Shown: piece after piece, positions 36,701-48,130 of the stretch
How positions within the stretch are numbered: position 1 is the stretch's first letter
Layout: each line of letters opens with the position of its first letter
Assembly: GCA_025504975.1 (NCBI GenBank)
Contig: JANUWI010000002.1
Span: forward strand, 1,860,001 to 1,924,000
Length of the DNA: 64,000 bases
Direction: 5' to 3'
Source of the DNA: Plenodomus lindquistii
Lineage: Eukaryota; Ascomycota; Dothideomycetes; Pleosporales; Leptosphaeriaceae
Translations under genes and position numbers: made by a program
Notes under the pieces: generated by a model
Database searches by the model: none
Told to the model about the DNA's origin: nothing
The model's input: only the letters and a program-made list of their open reading frames with translations

Positions 36701-37531
36701 CAGACTGTCATCTGTATGGTTGTTAGTTCTGATGCAGAATCACGTTCAGACAGCTTACCGTCTCCGCCTTCGCCTTCAATGTCCACATGCAGATCCTCAT
36801 AGCGCTTCAAAGAGTGCTTCAACAGCTGGATCTTCTGGGCACTTTCGACGCGCTTGGCTTCTGCATCCATCTTGCTTTTGCGGTCGCCCTCCATTTGGTA
36901 CAGCCGCACCATCTTCTCAATTCCATCCTTGTATTGTTTCTCCACACTGAGCTTGAACTCGAGCTGCGACAACATGAGCTGAATGCGGGGGCCAAGATGC
37001 GGGGTATCATATTTGATGAGATCTGGCGATACGTATCAGTATGTATCGAAATGAAGTTTGGGTAGACATACCCAATTTGCTGTAGTTGGGCCGCTTGTTG
37101 CCAGTGCCTGGACCTGGCGGTGCGTAAGGTGCGCGAGGCGGCATAAGACCTTCGCCCCCACTGAGGTTGCTGTACTGGCTCTGAGGGCCGCCGTAGCTGC
37201 CCTGGTCTGGCTGCGTGTAGCTGCTCCAGCCGTCCTTGGGAGGAGGGGTGATGGGATTGTTAACGGGCTTCCGTGTGCCCGCGCCTCCTCCGCCTCCAGG
37301 CTGTAGACTCATGTTCTCCATGCCCGTCGACGTTCTTTGCACATCGATGTCTCGCAGCTTCGACTCGAAGTACTCAATGTTCCGGCGGCCGTCTTTGATT
37401 TGCCCGTCGAGGCGCGACAGCACGGCCGGGTTGCTGGTCGACTGTCGCATGGCATTGGCCGCGTTGATGAGCGCCCTCTCGCGGTCAATCTTGCGCTGCA
37501 CATTGGCAACGGTCTCGTCGACGTTGGCCAT
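33738..37531 (-). CDS. pkcA: Protein kinase C (fungal Pkc1/PkcA type)
   Basis: Six exons (37531-37072, 37022-36759, 36711-35740, 35690-34505, 34457-34256, 34205-33738), with introns of 47-50 bases, give 1183 residues, normal for fungal PKC. Order: HR1 repeat (about 1-70), second HR1 (about 155-235, QLEFKLSVEKQYKDGIEKMV), C2-like region (about 250-380), two Cys/His C1 zinc domains (HKFVQQQFYNVMRCALCGEF.. and HRFENFSNMGANWCCHCGYV.., the second split by an intron), a Pro/Gln-rich linker, kinase domain from about 857 (GKGNFGKV, YAIKVLKK, YRDLKLDN, TFCGTPEFMAPE) and an AGC tail ending FRGFSYSADF. The metal-binding motif is DYG instead of DFG, as in fungal Pkc1. It is the Rho1-activated kinase of the cell-wall-integrity pathway, acting at the plasma membrane upstream of the MAPK cascade. 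All phases agree. Confidence 0.95.
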
Positions 37532-39810
37532 GACAGCTGCTGTCTAGGGGACGCGCCGAACAAGGCGAAGGAGAGTGTCTTCGCTGCTCGGGGCAACGGC
37601 GTGGTGGTAGCGTGTCTGGAGTGAGAGGTGACGTGCGTCGGTGCCCGAGCAGGCAGCAATGCGGCAATGGGGCGCTGTGCGTGGGGAAGCCTCTCCAGCA
37701 GCGCGTCGTCGAGAGGGTGTCGAGCTGTGTGTGCTGCGACAGGCGGGGGTAGGGATGGCGGCGGGCGGCGGGCGGAGTCGTGGGCGAGGGCGTGGGCGTG
37801 GGCGTGATGTCGTCAAAAGCTAAGTTAGCGGGTGAACTGCTCCGTGGCTGAGCGGACCGCCCCACACGCTCCCTGTTCCTGCAGTGACGCCTGGCCAAAC
37901 GGGCGCAAGTGGCGTGGGCGATGGGCAGTCGTGGGCGGGAATTGGGCGGCGGCGTGAGGTCTGGAGGGCAGAAGGGCACGACGGGGAGGCTATGACGAGC
38001 GTCGCGTTGGTGTTGTGGAATCGCGAGCTGTGGAGGGGGGATCAGGCGGGGCTACAACAACAGAAAGACCGACAGCTGCGACAGCCAGGGTGTGTGTGTG
38101 TATGTGTGTGTGTGCGGCGCATCTACAAGTCTACCCGCCAGCACGATGCAAACCCGTGAATCAGCTGCCTCCGGGTTTCTGCTCTCTGCTCATCCAGACC
38201 TAGCTCGACAAATTTGTTATCTTTGTTGACACCATGTGATTCACCAAGCAAGCCAACCATCTGCGGCCCATCCCCTGATTGGGCAGCAACCTTTGGACAT
38301 GTGCAGCACGATGCGATTGTGCGAGCTTATGCGCACCATCACCGTGACCGTCACCCACTTCTGTCTTGCACAACCTTCTGAAACCTCAACTAGCACCAGA
38401 CGGCACAATCTTGCTCAAGGCGTGCAAACACTCGTGCCGTCTGCACAACAATATCCGTGGAATGCTTGGGTGGCCAAGCGAGAGCCCACCGTAAAACCAT
38501 CCATCTAATCCAATCTACTACCATCCTTTCCAAATTCTTCCAATTCCAAGCAATCTCTAGGGCCATAACTCCATATTGCTGCCGTTGAGCAACCCAGAAC
38601 ATATCAATGTATCCGTGTTCCGCGCGCGTAGCCGAGGGTACATGCTGGAGACGTGCATGTGCTCTGGATACTACATAGTGTAGACGTACTCATACTGAAG
38701 AGCCCACGATTCTGGCGAATATGATCGCATGAGAAGCTTCGCTTTCTTCGTACTTGTCCTCGAAAACTTCTATTCAAGATACAGACAATACAGTTAGCGC
38801 CATCACAGCCACGCTCATTGTGCGCTTCAAGCAGTTTAGAGACGATTTGCGGCCTGTTTTTTGGTCTTAAAGCTCTCAGTATGATGGCCTTGATTATGCC
38901 GCCACGAGTTTTGTCCTTTGCAAAAAAACACGTCCAAGGTAGTAAAAGTCATGGGATCGTGTTGACATGAGTTTCAAAGCATGAACCATGCCTGCTATTA
39001 GACGGAGGCGGCTGTTGTTGCTACTCATTGCATCCAGTATCTCATGTCGAACTATACATCGACTGCGATCACTAATTCGTGCCGAGCCGGAAATGGTATG
39101 TTATCGATGTCCAAGGTGCAGTGACAGAGGGCACGTGGATGCCTACGTGATTAGGCCTAGCGTGCGTCCACGACAGGACAAGTCCATTCCCTCAACCTTT
39201 AACGTCTGGATCTCTCACGTTCTTCAGTACCACACCTTCATATGCCACAATCGAGATCACACGTGGTAATCGAATGCAATTCGCTCGGCCGCTCTTATTT
39301 CTGTGACGTTCAATTGGTGCTGGATTGTGTTATGACGCGTCGACTCCAGGTACTCCCTACCTCAGGAGTAACGTTGCCGGAGCTTCCTTCCCTCCCCATA
39401 CACAGTATCCATGAAACTAGTTGAGTTTCCGAACTCATGCATTGCACTGAGTGGGATGTTAAAGGGGTGCCACCGAAAGCGTTGATCTGGTTCTGAGGCG
39501 CGCGTGTGAATTCACTGCATGCCACTGCAATGAACGAGCGCCACCATGCAGGCTCTAGATCCAGGAAGGCTGCGGTAACGGTCTGACATGGCTTCTCCGT
39601 TGGATCTCTCGACCTCCTGGAGACCTAATACTCAGTGTGGGGATGTGATACGGCTAAGCAAGTACCGGAGCAATCTCAAGAGATCGGCACTATAAGTTAA
39701 AGAGCATGGATGCTTGGCTGACTCTTCAGGATTTTACTATTCACTTGTAGCCATATATTGGGGCACAATCCGCCTTCTCTTCCAAGTACGCACAACTTCT
39801 GTTTACCAGG
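37532..39810. promoter_or_regulatory. Upstream regions of PKC (-) and GH30 (+)
   Basis: 2.3 kb between divergent start codons. Bases 37532-38160 are GC-rich and include a GT-rich tract (38090-38114). A TATA-like TATAAG at 39691-39696 sits 115 bases ahead of the GH30 ATG. No gene recognised between. Confidence 0.45.
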
Positions 39811-41281
39811 ATGATATTCCTGTGGATTCCTACCTTTGCGGCGGCGGCTGTCGCTGCATCAACCTATACGATACTGGGTCGTCAAGCGTCAGTAGTGACC
39901 GTCGATCTGACGAAGACATACCAGACCATGGACGGGTTCGGAATAAGCGAAACCTTTCAGCGGGCCAATCAGATGAAAGCCCTCTCTGAAACACTGCAGA
40001 GATACGCCCTCGACCTGCTCTTCAATAGCACGTCTGGTGCTGGATTATCTATCCTCAGAAACGGTATCGGTTCTTCTCCAGATTCGAGCAGCGACCACAT
40101 GGTCAGTATCCAGCCCAAGACGCCAGGGGGTCCAAATGCTCCACCGAAATATGTTTGGGATGGCAACGATAATTCGCAGGTGTGGGTAACGACTGAGGCG
40201 GTCAAAACATACGGTGTCAGAACCGTGTATGCAAATGCATGGTCAGCGCCAGGCTACATGAAGACAAACAACAACGATGCGAATGGCGGGTCACTTTGTG
40301 GCGTGTCCGGCGCAACTTGTTCAAGCGGCGACTGGAAGCAAGCCTACGCGAATTACCTTGCGCAATACATTCTATATTACAATGGAATTGGCCTACCCAT
40401 CACTCATCTGGGGTTCCTGAATGAGCCTGATCTGACAACAAGCTACGCGAGTATGCGAAGTAGTGGACAACAGGCGGCAGACTTCATTAAAACTCTAAGA
40501 CTGACGCTCGACAGAGCTAACCTCACTAATGTCAAGATTGCATGCTGCGATGCAGAGGGTTGGAGCGGTCAACAAGGCATGATGAGCGGGCTGAGCAGCG
40601 TTGGCAGTTTGCTTGGCACGATAACCGCACAGTGAGTATCTGCCTCCAGTACTTCCTGGCATCAAGACCTTTGCTCACCCTTCCAGCTCATACACCTCTC
40701 AACCTGGAAGCCCCATCAACACTCCGCATCAAGTTTGGCAGACTGAAAACGCCGATCTCCAAGGAGCTTGGGCAACAGCATTCTATGCAAATGGCGGTGC
40801 AGGAGAGGGTCTAGTCTGGGCCAACAAGATTTCTGATGCTATTACCAGAGCCAATGCTTCTGCATACCTCTACTGGATCGGCGTGCAAGGCGGTGCCACA
40901 AACTCTAAATTGATTCGAATATCAGATGACAAGAAGCAAGTCATCCCAAGCAAACGGCTGTGGGCTTTTGCAAATTGGAGTCGACATATTCGGCCTGGTG
41001 CTGTCAGGGTTGCTACGAGTGGTGGACCGTCTGGTGCGAAAGTGAGTGCTTTTAAGAATGCGGATGGTACGATCGCTGTCCAGGTTATCCAAAGTGGAAC
41101 GGCATCGGCAGCTGTGTCGGTGAAGGTCAATGGTGTCAGTATCGCATCGGCGAAAGCGTGGGTCACAGACAACAACCACGATTGCGATGAGTTGACGACA
41201 GTGGTTGCAGAGAACAGGGCAAGTGTGAGTGCACAGGTACCGGGACGGAGCATGGTCACGTTCGTACTACAGTTCGTGTGA
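39811..41281 (+). CDS. Secreted GH30 glycoside hydrolase
   Basis: Two exons (39811-40631, 40687-41281), intron GTGAGT..TCCAG, give 471 residues. Residues 1-17 form a signal peptide (MIFLWIPTFAAAAVAAS), so the enzyme is exported. The (beta/alpha)8 barrel begins TYQTMDGFGISETFQ. The acid/base glutamate is E205 in GFLNEPD; the likely nucleophile is E294 in VWQTENAD. The C-terminal beta-domain (about 375-471, VAVQVIQSGTAS-like strands) is typical of GH30. Known activities in the family include endo-beta-1,6-galactanase, xylanase and beta-1,6-glucanase; SGAGLSILRNGIGSSPDSS and the Trp/Asn-rich loops look closest to the fungal endo-beta-1,6-galactanase-like group, but substrate is not certain. It is followed by a GH28 gene in the same direction; both fit plant cell-wall degradation. 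A TATA-like box lies 115 bases upstream. Confidence 0.88.
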
Positions 41282-41799
41282 GAGTCGGCAAGTATTCACA
41301 CCTGAAATCACGGAGACCAGTCCGAAGACCAAAATCCAAGCACTTTCATTTTACAATCTCTTCACTAATCATACAGGCAACATTCATGTCTTATCGGCCC
41401 TCTTCGTTAATCCTTGAGCACATGCAAGCATTTCATCCGCTTGGCCTGACAGGCCTTTGCGACCGACCTATCCGCGGGTAATTACTGGTTTTCCGCCCAC
41501 GAACCACAATCACACCGAAATCCGTCACTTCGGATACTAATCCTACCCCAAGCTTTACCCGAAGATCCTTGGAAAGCTTGGGGTTAGCGCGCGGGGTCTC
41601 CGCATATACTGTGGATACGCCCCACGAGCGAGGAAGGTAACGAGTTCATACGACGGAGAAACTTGGATCACGAATACCTCGCAGAACGTCATGGCGTCGA
41701 GAGTGCCGAGAGGAAATATTCAGTATATAACGTGTTGCCCTGGGACTATACAATGGCTGTAAGTCAACAATTGCGTGGACAAGACACGCGATACCTGCA
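41282..41799. promoter_or_regulatory. GH30 3' end and GH28 promoter
   Basis: 518 bases. A clear TATATAA lies at 41724-41730, 70 bases before the GH28 start. The rest is unremarkable. Confidence 0.55.
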
Positions 41800-43325
41800 A
41801 TGAAGCCGCTCTCTGTTCTTCTGGTTTTCACCGCCTCTTTGGCATCCGCGTCGGCAATCTCCATTGAACAGTTGCCAAATCCCGTAGGCTCATCGATAAC
41901 CTTGCCGCGATCTGAGACACGTGCTTCTTGGTACTCACTTTCACCACGCCACCACAAGAAGAAAAAAGATGACTGGGGTAATGCTGTTGAGAAGGATCGC
42001 AGGAAGATCACCATCCGAGCATCAAAGCATGATCGAGATGACATCAGCGATGATTTCTTATGGGCCATGAAGAAGGCTAACAAGGGCGGTCTTTTACACC
42101 TTAAGAAGGGAAAGAAGTACGTGATTGGCAAAAAGTTGGACTTGACGTTCCTGAAGGATGTGTACGTCAAGATTGATGGCGAGTTGAAGGTACTTGGAAT
42201 AATCTGTGAGTTTCAATGGCAACTTGGCTAACGACTCACAGTTCACAAACGATATCGACTATTGGCAAAAGAACGGCTACTACTACGACTTCCAGAGGAG
42301 CATAACGTTCTGGATCTGGGGCGGAAAGTCAGTATTCTTATCATTGACTGTATCTGCAGCTCACTAACATCTTACCAGGGATGTCAAGATATATGGCTCG
42401 GGTGTCATGAACGGCAATGGCCAGGCTTGGTGGGATGGGTTCTCAGGCGCCTCGATTCTCGATCCAAACAACAAGTACTACCGCCCCATACTCTTCACGA
42501 CCGACAATGCAACAAACTTTGAGATTTCAGGACTACACCTGAAAGACGCACCGTGCTGGACGACCTTTATGGTGCGCACCAAGAACGTCATCTTTGACGA
42601 CATCTTCATCGACGCCGTCTCCACCAATGCCTCCGTACGCCGCGTCTCCTCCCCCGAAAGCCAAAATCTCTGCTAACACAATGCAGTCTCTCCCTAAGAA
42701 CACCGACGGCTTCGACACCCTCAATGTCGACGGCTTCACCGTAACAAACACGCGCGTCAACGTCGGCGACGACTGCGTCTCCCCCAAACCCAACACCACC
42801 AATATCCTTGTCAAGAACCTCTGGTGCAACGGCACCCACGGCGTATCCATGGGTTCCATAGGCCAATACCCCGGCGTAAAAGACTACATCTCCAACGTCC
42901 ACCTCGAAAACATCACCCTGCTCAATGGCGAAAACGGCGCCCGTCTCAAAGCCTGGGCAGGCCCTGACGTCGGCTACGGCTACATCGATAACGTAACCTA
43001 CAAAGACATTTACATTGAGAATACAGATGCGCCGGTCGTGCTAGACCAGTGCTACTTCAATGTGAATGAGACGGTTTGCAAGCAGTATCCGAGTAAAGTC
43101 AATATTACGAACGTCAGGTTTATCAATGTGAGTGGGACGAGTAGCGGGAAGAATGGGAAGGTGGTGGCGGATTTGACGTGTAGTCCCGGTGCGACGTGTA
43201 ATGGGATTCATCTGGAAGGGATCAATATCACGAGTCCTGCGGGTGGGCCGCCGCAGATTGTGTGTGAGAATATTGAAGGGGGGATTGGTGTGGATTGTAT
43301 TTCGGCGAGTGAGGCTGATAACTGA
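41800..43325 (+). CDS. Secreted exopolygalacturonase (GH28)
   Basis: Four exons (41800-42189, 42242-42327, 42379-42634, 42687-43325) give 456 residues; introns are 51-52 bases. Residues 1-19 are a signal peptide. The catalytic set of GH28 is intact: N249-T-D251, D272/D273 in VGDDCVS, H295 in THGVSMGS and R330-L-K332. The His motif reads THG where endo-enzymes have GHG, and the pattern is that of exo-acting fungal polygalacturonases, which release galacturonic acid from pectin chain ends. The first donor is GTACTT (exon ends GELK), chosen over a later GTGAGT because only it restores the FTNDIDYWQK frame. A Lys-rich cluster (RHHKKKKDD) near residue 51 may be a processing site. Several N-x-S/T sites are present. 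It lies 0.5 kb behind the GH30 gene. Confidence 0.9.
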
Positions 43326-43540
43326 GGGAGAGGGTGTGACTGATAATGCAAAGAAGCTCGATGGTGTTGTTCTGCCTTGAGAACGAAAGTGTGCATGAGT
43401 GTCTTGTTTGACAAGGTGTACTAATGATCGGAGTTGACGGGAAGAATCAGGGGTTCGCGTTAAGTTATGGTATCGATAACAACATCATCTCACGTCGTGC
43501 ATCAGCAACCTTTGACCCCGCTACAACCGGTCAGTCAAGG

Positions 43541-43547
43541 TGACTCA
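43541..43547. promoter_or_regulatory. TGACTCA, Gcn4/CPC1-type site
   Basis: A perfect palindromic-core match to the binding site of the general amino-acid-control bZIP factor, 439 bases before the rvt ATG. Binding is predicted, not shown. Confidence 0.5.
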
Positions 43548-43647
43548 CATTGGTGATGTCCTTCGATTGGCAAGATCGAACAAACGATGACGGACTGCAG
43601 CTATCTGACGACCTTGGGCACACCTCGAACGTAGCAAGGCGTCCAGA

Positions 43648-43654
43648 TGAGTCA
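43648..43654. promoter_or_regulatory. TGAGTCA, second Gcn4/CPC1-type site
   Basis: Reverse complement of the first site, about 100 bases closer to the start. Two such sites in 660 bases are far above chance expectation (about 0.08). Confidence 0.5.
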
Positions 43655-43813
43655 GAACCCCGCTTTATCCCGCTCAATTAGGAGGCTTACACTGTAGATC
43701 TAGTTTTCAGTAGTGGAAGTTGCACGATACCACTAGCACGGCATCTTTGAGGCTGTGAAGTCGCGATGGGAAGTTTGTATGGGTCCGTGCGCAGGCAACC
43801 ACAGCAAGCACGG

Positions 43814-43820
43814 TATATAA
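43814..43820 (+). promoter_or_regulatory. TATA box of rvt
   Basis: TATATAA followed by a CT-rich stretch (gccctcgtctcctcc). Confidence 0.5.
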
Positions 43821-43985
43821 GCCCTCGTCTCCTCCTTTGAACAGCTTGGTATCCTGATTCCTTCCAGACTGTAACACATCTCAACCAAACAGTCTTGTGG
43901 TTCTTGACTGTTGCGTCACTTTGTCGACACGGATCTCGTCTTCGCCACAGCAAGACGACAACCATCGATCTTCGGCGTCCACATA

Positions 43986-46900
43986 ATGGCCACTTCCTCT
44001 GGCAGTGTCTTTTCGGAGACACTGCAAACTATCACTACCGCCAAACTTGAGGAGCTTGCAAAGCAGCGTATTGCATTTGAAGATGGTTATGCTTCGCTCT
44101 TGGCGGCAGCTGATGCTGAGGAAGACGTTCTCAAGCGTGTTAATCTGCTTGTGGACGGAACCAAATCGTGTCTGGGCGTGAAAACTGTCAAGAGTAAGCG
44201 CGAAGCTGGTCGGTCTGTGCGTGTGGTGATAGGTGGAACGCGTAATAGAAGCCTTGAGACAGACCTCCAGAATCTCGATCGCTTTCTGGAGCAGGCGCGG
44301 TTCGACCCCTCTGTCTCTGCCAAAGTACTGGGTGATTGGGAGAAGACTTTGAAGCAACATCTCTCGGTACAGTCTTCAAGGTTCTCCTATGCTGACCTCT
44401 ACGGAAAGCTCGTCACAGAGTGGCTGTCGTCCGAGAAAAGCAGCAAGACCGGTGACGGCGATGTGGAGATGCTCGAGAGCTACGAGGAAGTACCAGGTGC
44501 CAAGCGACTAGCCTCTCGTACTGAGTGGGAGAAGACCGTCTTCGAAGCCGCCACTGTTGATGTTCCAGCATTCAAGGATTATCTCGACAAGCTCTTTGTC
44601 ACAGATAACAAGGACGGCGCAGCGGCAATCCGTGATCTGCGTAAGAAGGTTGAAGAGTTCGAGAGCAGCCTCAATACGCCATCGCAATTCACAATTCATA
44701 ATCTCCGTACCACCATTTCCGGCCTTGAGAACTCGGATCTACTCTCGAATGAGAAGCGAGAAGCCCTCAAGGACTTTCTCAGCAACGATGTCATTCTGGC
44801 CGAGATTGCTGACATTCTGAACGTGCGAATGGATGCTCTCAATCGGTGGACATGGGGAGAGTACGTCACGCTCGAGCAGCGAAGAAGGCTCAATGGAGAC
44901 TTCTCTATCCACTTTGATCCGGATCTGCTACAGGCAATCTTCCTACATCATATTGGAAATCAATGGTCGGTCTTTTTCAAGAAGAGCTTCTTTGCAATAC
45001 ACGACCACAATGCTTGGAAGAGCTCACAAGCGGATATCCCGAAGATCGATCGCCTGCGACGCGAGTATTTCCTTGGCGAACGAGGCGCGGAGACTCACAA
45101 CACCCTCGAGAAGAAACGCAACAAGACTCATCGTAACCGTTACTTCGCGCACCAACTCCTTGACAACGAAAGACAGCAGATTGAGATGCAAGACGGCGAA
45201 GAGGAAGCGGAGTACAGTGAGTATGTTGTCAGTCCTCAGAAACGGTCCAGACTGGACGCTTCCTCTGCGATGCCACCACCTCCTGCCCAAATGATGGCAA
45301 CACAAGCATCACAACGGGCGGCGATGGGTGGTCGTGCAAGACAGACGGCCAGGAAGAGTGTCGGCGGCAAGGCGCCGCGGATGCAGTTGGCATCTTCATC
45401 GGCAAGATTGTGTTCGACTACTGAGGAGGCAAAAGTCTCAGGAGACGACGATGACTCTGATGAAGACGACGATCTAAACGAGGATGACCCGCTATTCAAA
45501 CGGCCCATGCAGGCTAAACAGGATCTGCTTCACCTGGTTGCGACAGAAATCATCATTAACAAGCGGCTCCACGGCGAGCTCACCTGTCTCCGTACAGTCT
45601 TTGAGTCGTGGAACCCTCAGCTCCCACACGACACCATTCTAACTGTGCTTGACTTTTTCGGAGTCTCAAACAAGTGGCAAATTTTCTTCACAAAGTTCCT
45701 CCAGGCACCGCTTAAGTTCGCTGACGATGAGTCTGCACCGCGTCCCCGACTTCGTGGTGCACCGGGATCGCACTCGTTGAGCGATGTGCTAGGCGAAGTC
45801 GTTTTGTTCACGTTAGACTACAAGGTCAACCAAGCAACCGATGGTGGACTGTTACACCGCCTTTATGATGATCTTTGGTTCTGGAACAAGGATTACGAGA
45901 AGTGTGCAAAGGCTTGGGCAAGCATACAGGAATTTGAGAAAATCTCTGGGGTCATAGTATGTAGAAGTGATCACAATTTGTTCCCAGATACTAACCTTTG
46001 GCGTAGGTTGACTTGAAGAAGACTGGCAGCGTACGCATCTCGTCTGACAATCAAGTAGAGATCGATGATAGGCTGCCTGAAGGTCAGATTCGATGGGGTT
46101 TCCTCTACTTGGGTCAGAACGGTCGTTTTGAAATTGATCAGAAGATGGTCGATGGACATATCGAAGAGCTCCGCAAACAACTGGAAGGGAAGTCTAAGAG
46201 TGTCATTGATTACATTCAGGCCTGGGTAGGTTTTTGAACGTCACTATTGCGAAATAGTTACTGACAAACGTACCAGAACTCGTATGCGGCTACCTTCTTC
46301 AGCTCCAATTTCGGCAAAGCTTCCAACTGCTTTGGCCGTGAGCATATAGACAAGATGCTGGCCACTCACCGTCATATCCAAGAGCGCATATTCCCCGGCG
46401 GAAGTGTTGTGCAACACCTCAAGGACATGATTGAAGAGCGCTTCTCGATTACATCTGTTCCTGAAGGCTTCTTGTTCTTCCCAGTCGAACTTGGGGGCCT
46501 AGATCTCAAATCGCCATTCGTTGATCTTCTCCAGATCCGCGAGTCCGTCAAAGAGAACCCTTACGACTTGCTCGACGACTTTGAAGAGAAAGAGCGTGAT
46601 GATTACAACGCTGCCTGCAAATCGTTCGATAAGGGTGAGCTAGGTAATATGCGTTACCACATGGAGGACCCTCGCTGGAAACCCGAGGACAGTGATGTGT
46701 TCTTCTTATTCGACGAATTCGTCAAACACCGAGAGGCATTCCATGCTTACGGCAAGGCAAGCTTACGTAGGACGTACCTCCAGCTTCTCGAGCGTCCGAC
46801 GGAAGAGCCGATACGACTCAGTATCCAGGTTAAGCAAGCGCTTGACCAGCTTCAAGGTCAGAGCAATCTGCGCGGTATCATAGCTAATTGGAACTCGATG

Positions 46901-47044
46901 GATGCATACTGGAAATGGATCGCACAGATGTATGGTCCTGAGATGTTGGACAGGTTTGGAGGGTTGAATGTGGTCGACTTTGGACTGTTGCCGATTGGTA
47001 TGGTGTCCATGTTCCGACAGAGAAGGACGAAGTGGCAGGGGTGA
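43986..47044 (+). CDS. rvt: rvt: reverse-transcriptase-related cellular gene
   Basis: Three exons (43986-45956, 46007-46225, 46277-47044), introns GTATGT..GTAG and GTAGGT..CCAG, give 985 residues. The N-terminal 300 residues are helical/coiled-coil. Residues about 310-365 (FLHHIGNQWSVFFKKSFFAI) fit early RT motifs; 405-510 is a disordered, partly acidic loop (SGDDDDSDEDDDLNEDD) where rvt proteins carry their characteristic insertion. Motif A region is LRTVFESWNPQLPHDTIL (about 535-552), motif B RGAPGSHSLSDVL (590-602), motif C LYDDLWFW (626-633), then EKISGVIVDLKKTGSV and IRWGFLYLG. No endonuclease, integrase or protease and no flanking repeats: not a transposon. The family, described from Neurospora and others, is a single-copy host gene that polymerises nucleotides in ribonucleoprotein particles; its role is unsettled. 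ATG 43986 chosen after a TATA box and CT-rich leader. Oddity: Val at the motif A aspartate position. Confidence 0.82.
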
Positions 47045-48130
47045 GCTGTGAGGTGGACATTCGTTGATCTCTATGTGCTATTGTCGCGCTCGCCTGGGTC
47101 TGGAAAAAGAGCCGCTCTATGACACGTCTTGTGTTTCAAGATAACCTAAATCTATCGTTCGCATACGCTTCATCTACTCTGCTCCACCAATCACTTGATA
47201 CTTGGTCCGCAGGGATGACTAATGTCCATCTTCCCCGCAATTTATGAGCATCCTCTAGGCTGCTCTCTCACCATTACACTCCGCGACACCGCGTTTTACA
47301 GTACACAACGAGCCAGGAACTGTGTTCTTAGATCGTTAATACAGCTCTTGCAGACCTCATGCTTTGACTGAGGTCATCCTCAGCCCTCGTCCGAGAGGTT
47401 CTCGTTGAGCTGCTCATGCCACACGAGTGCACAGACACGCACTTCATCAGCCATGTTCTCGTTCCATTACCCTCATTGTCTCTGCTTCCCATATGCGATC
47501 TATTGCATCAATTTCACTTAATGGCTTTCCAGGCGCAACGTCGCGTTGATGCCTATTCCACAATCTCCCAACCCTTATCTATTCATCTGCGATGCACACT
47601 GTCGAACATACCCAGAAGCAACCACCCCCCACAAGAAGTCATCAGGAAGTAGAACAATGCTCTAGATCTAGAACAGACTGGTCTACGTGTCGCGCTTGTT
47701 CTAGAGCCAAACTGTCATACACTTGCAAGGAAACGCAACGCCACCGGCGACCAACCGATTGGGTCCATAGCGACAATCCGGGAGACTAGGCTGTCAAAGT
47801 GCTTTGCGGAGACACCAAACTTTTGTGTGTTCGAATCAGTGGTGTTCGTGGAGCTCCAAAGGCGCGCTACCCAATGACGTTATCGGCAGACATCTTGGCA
47901 CAACTGGCCTGGGATGGCAGGAACAACCAACCGTACCAACAGTGAAGCTCCTGCTTCGCGGATAAGCGAGAGCATCAAACCAACGAACAATTTTTCCCAT
48001 CCTTGCGATTGCTTCGCCATCACATCAGCCAAGGTACCGGATGAGAACAGCAATTGCATAAATAGACTCTTCTGTGCTCTGTGGGTCGCGAACACTCCCC
48101 ACCAACCCCGCATCTTAACAACGTCTGACG
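47045..48130. other. 1.1 kb intergenic region
   Basis: 3' end of rvt and promoter of the betaine reductase. A Cys-containing frame at about 47592-47789 (CRACSRAKLSYTC) faintly recalls a Zn2Cys6 motif but the spacing is wrong. Nothing else seen. Confidence 0.4.

Larger units (their letters stand above)
43326..43985 (+). promoter_or_regulatory. rvt promoter region
   Basis: 660 bases between the GH28 stop and the rvt start. It contains TGACTCA and TGAGTCA (both perfect Gcn4/CPC1-type sites) and a TATATAA at 43814-43820, about 166 bases from the ATG. As both neighbours point the same way, this region should serve rvt. Confidence 0.6.

Noticed and set aside
33738..37531. DYG in place of DFG in protein kinase C as an inactivating change
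   Set aside because: DYG is the normal form in fungal Pkc1 proteins; all other kinase motifs are intact.
47592..47789. Possible Zn2Cys6 DNA-binding motif (CRACSRAKLSYTC)
   Set aside because: The second-to-third cysteine spacing is eight rather than six and the later cysteines are missing.
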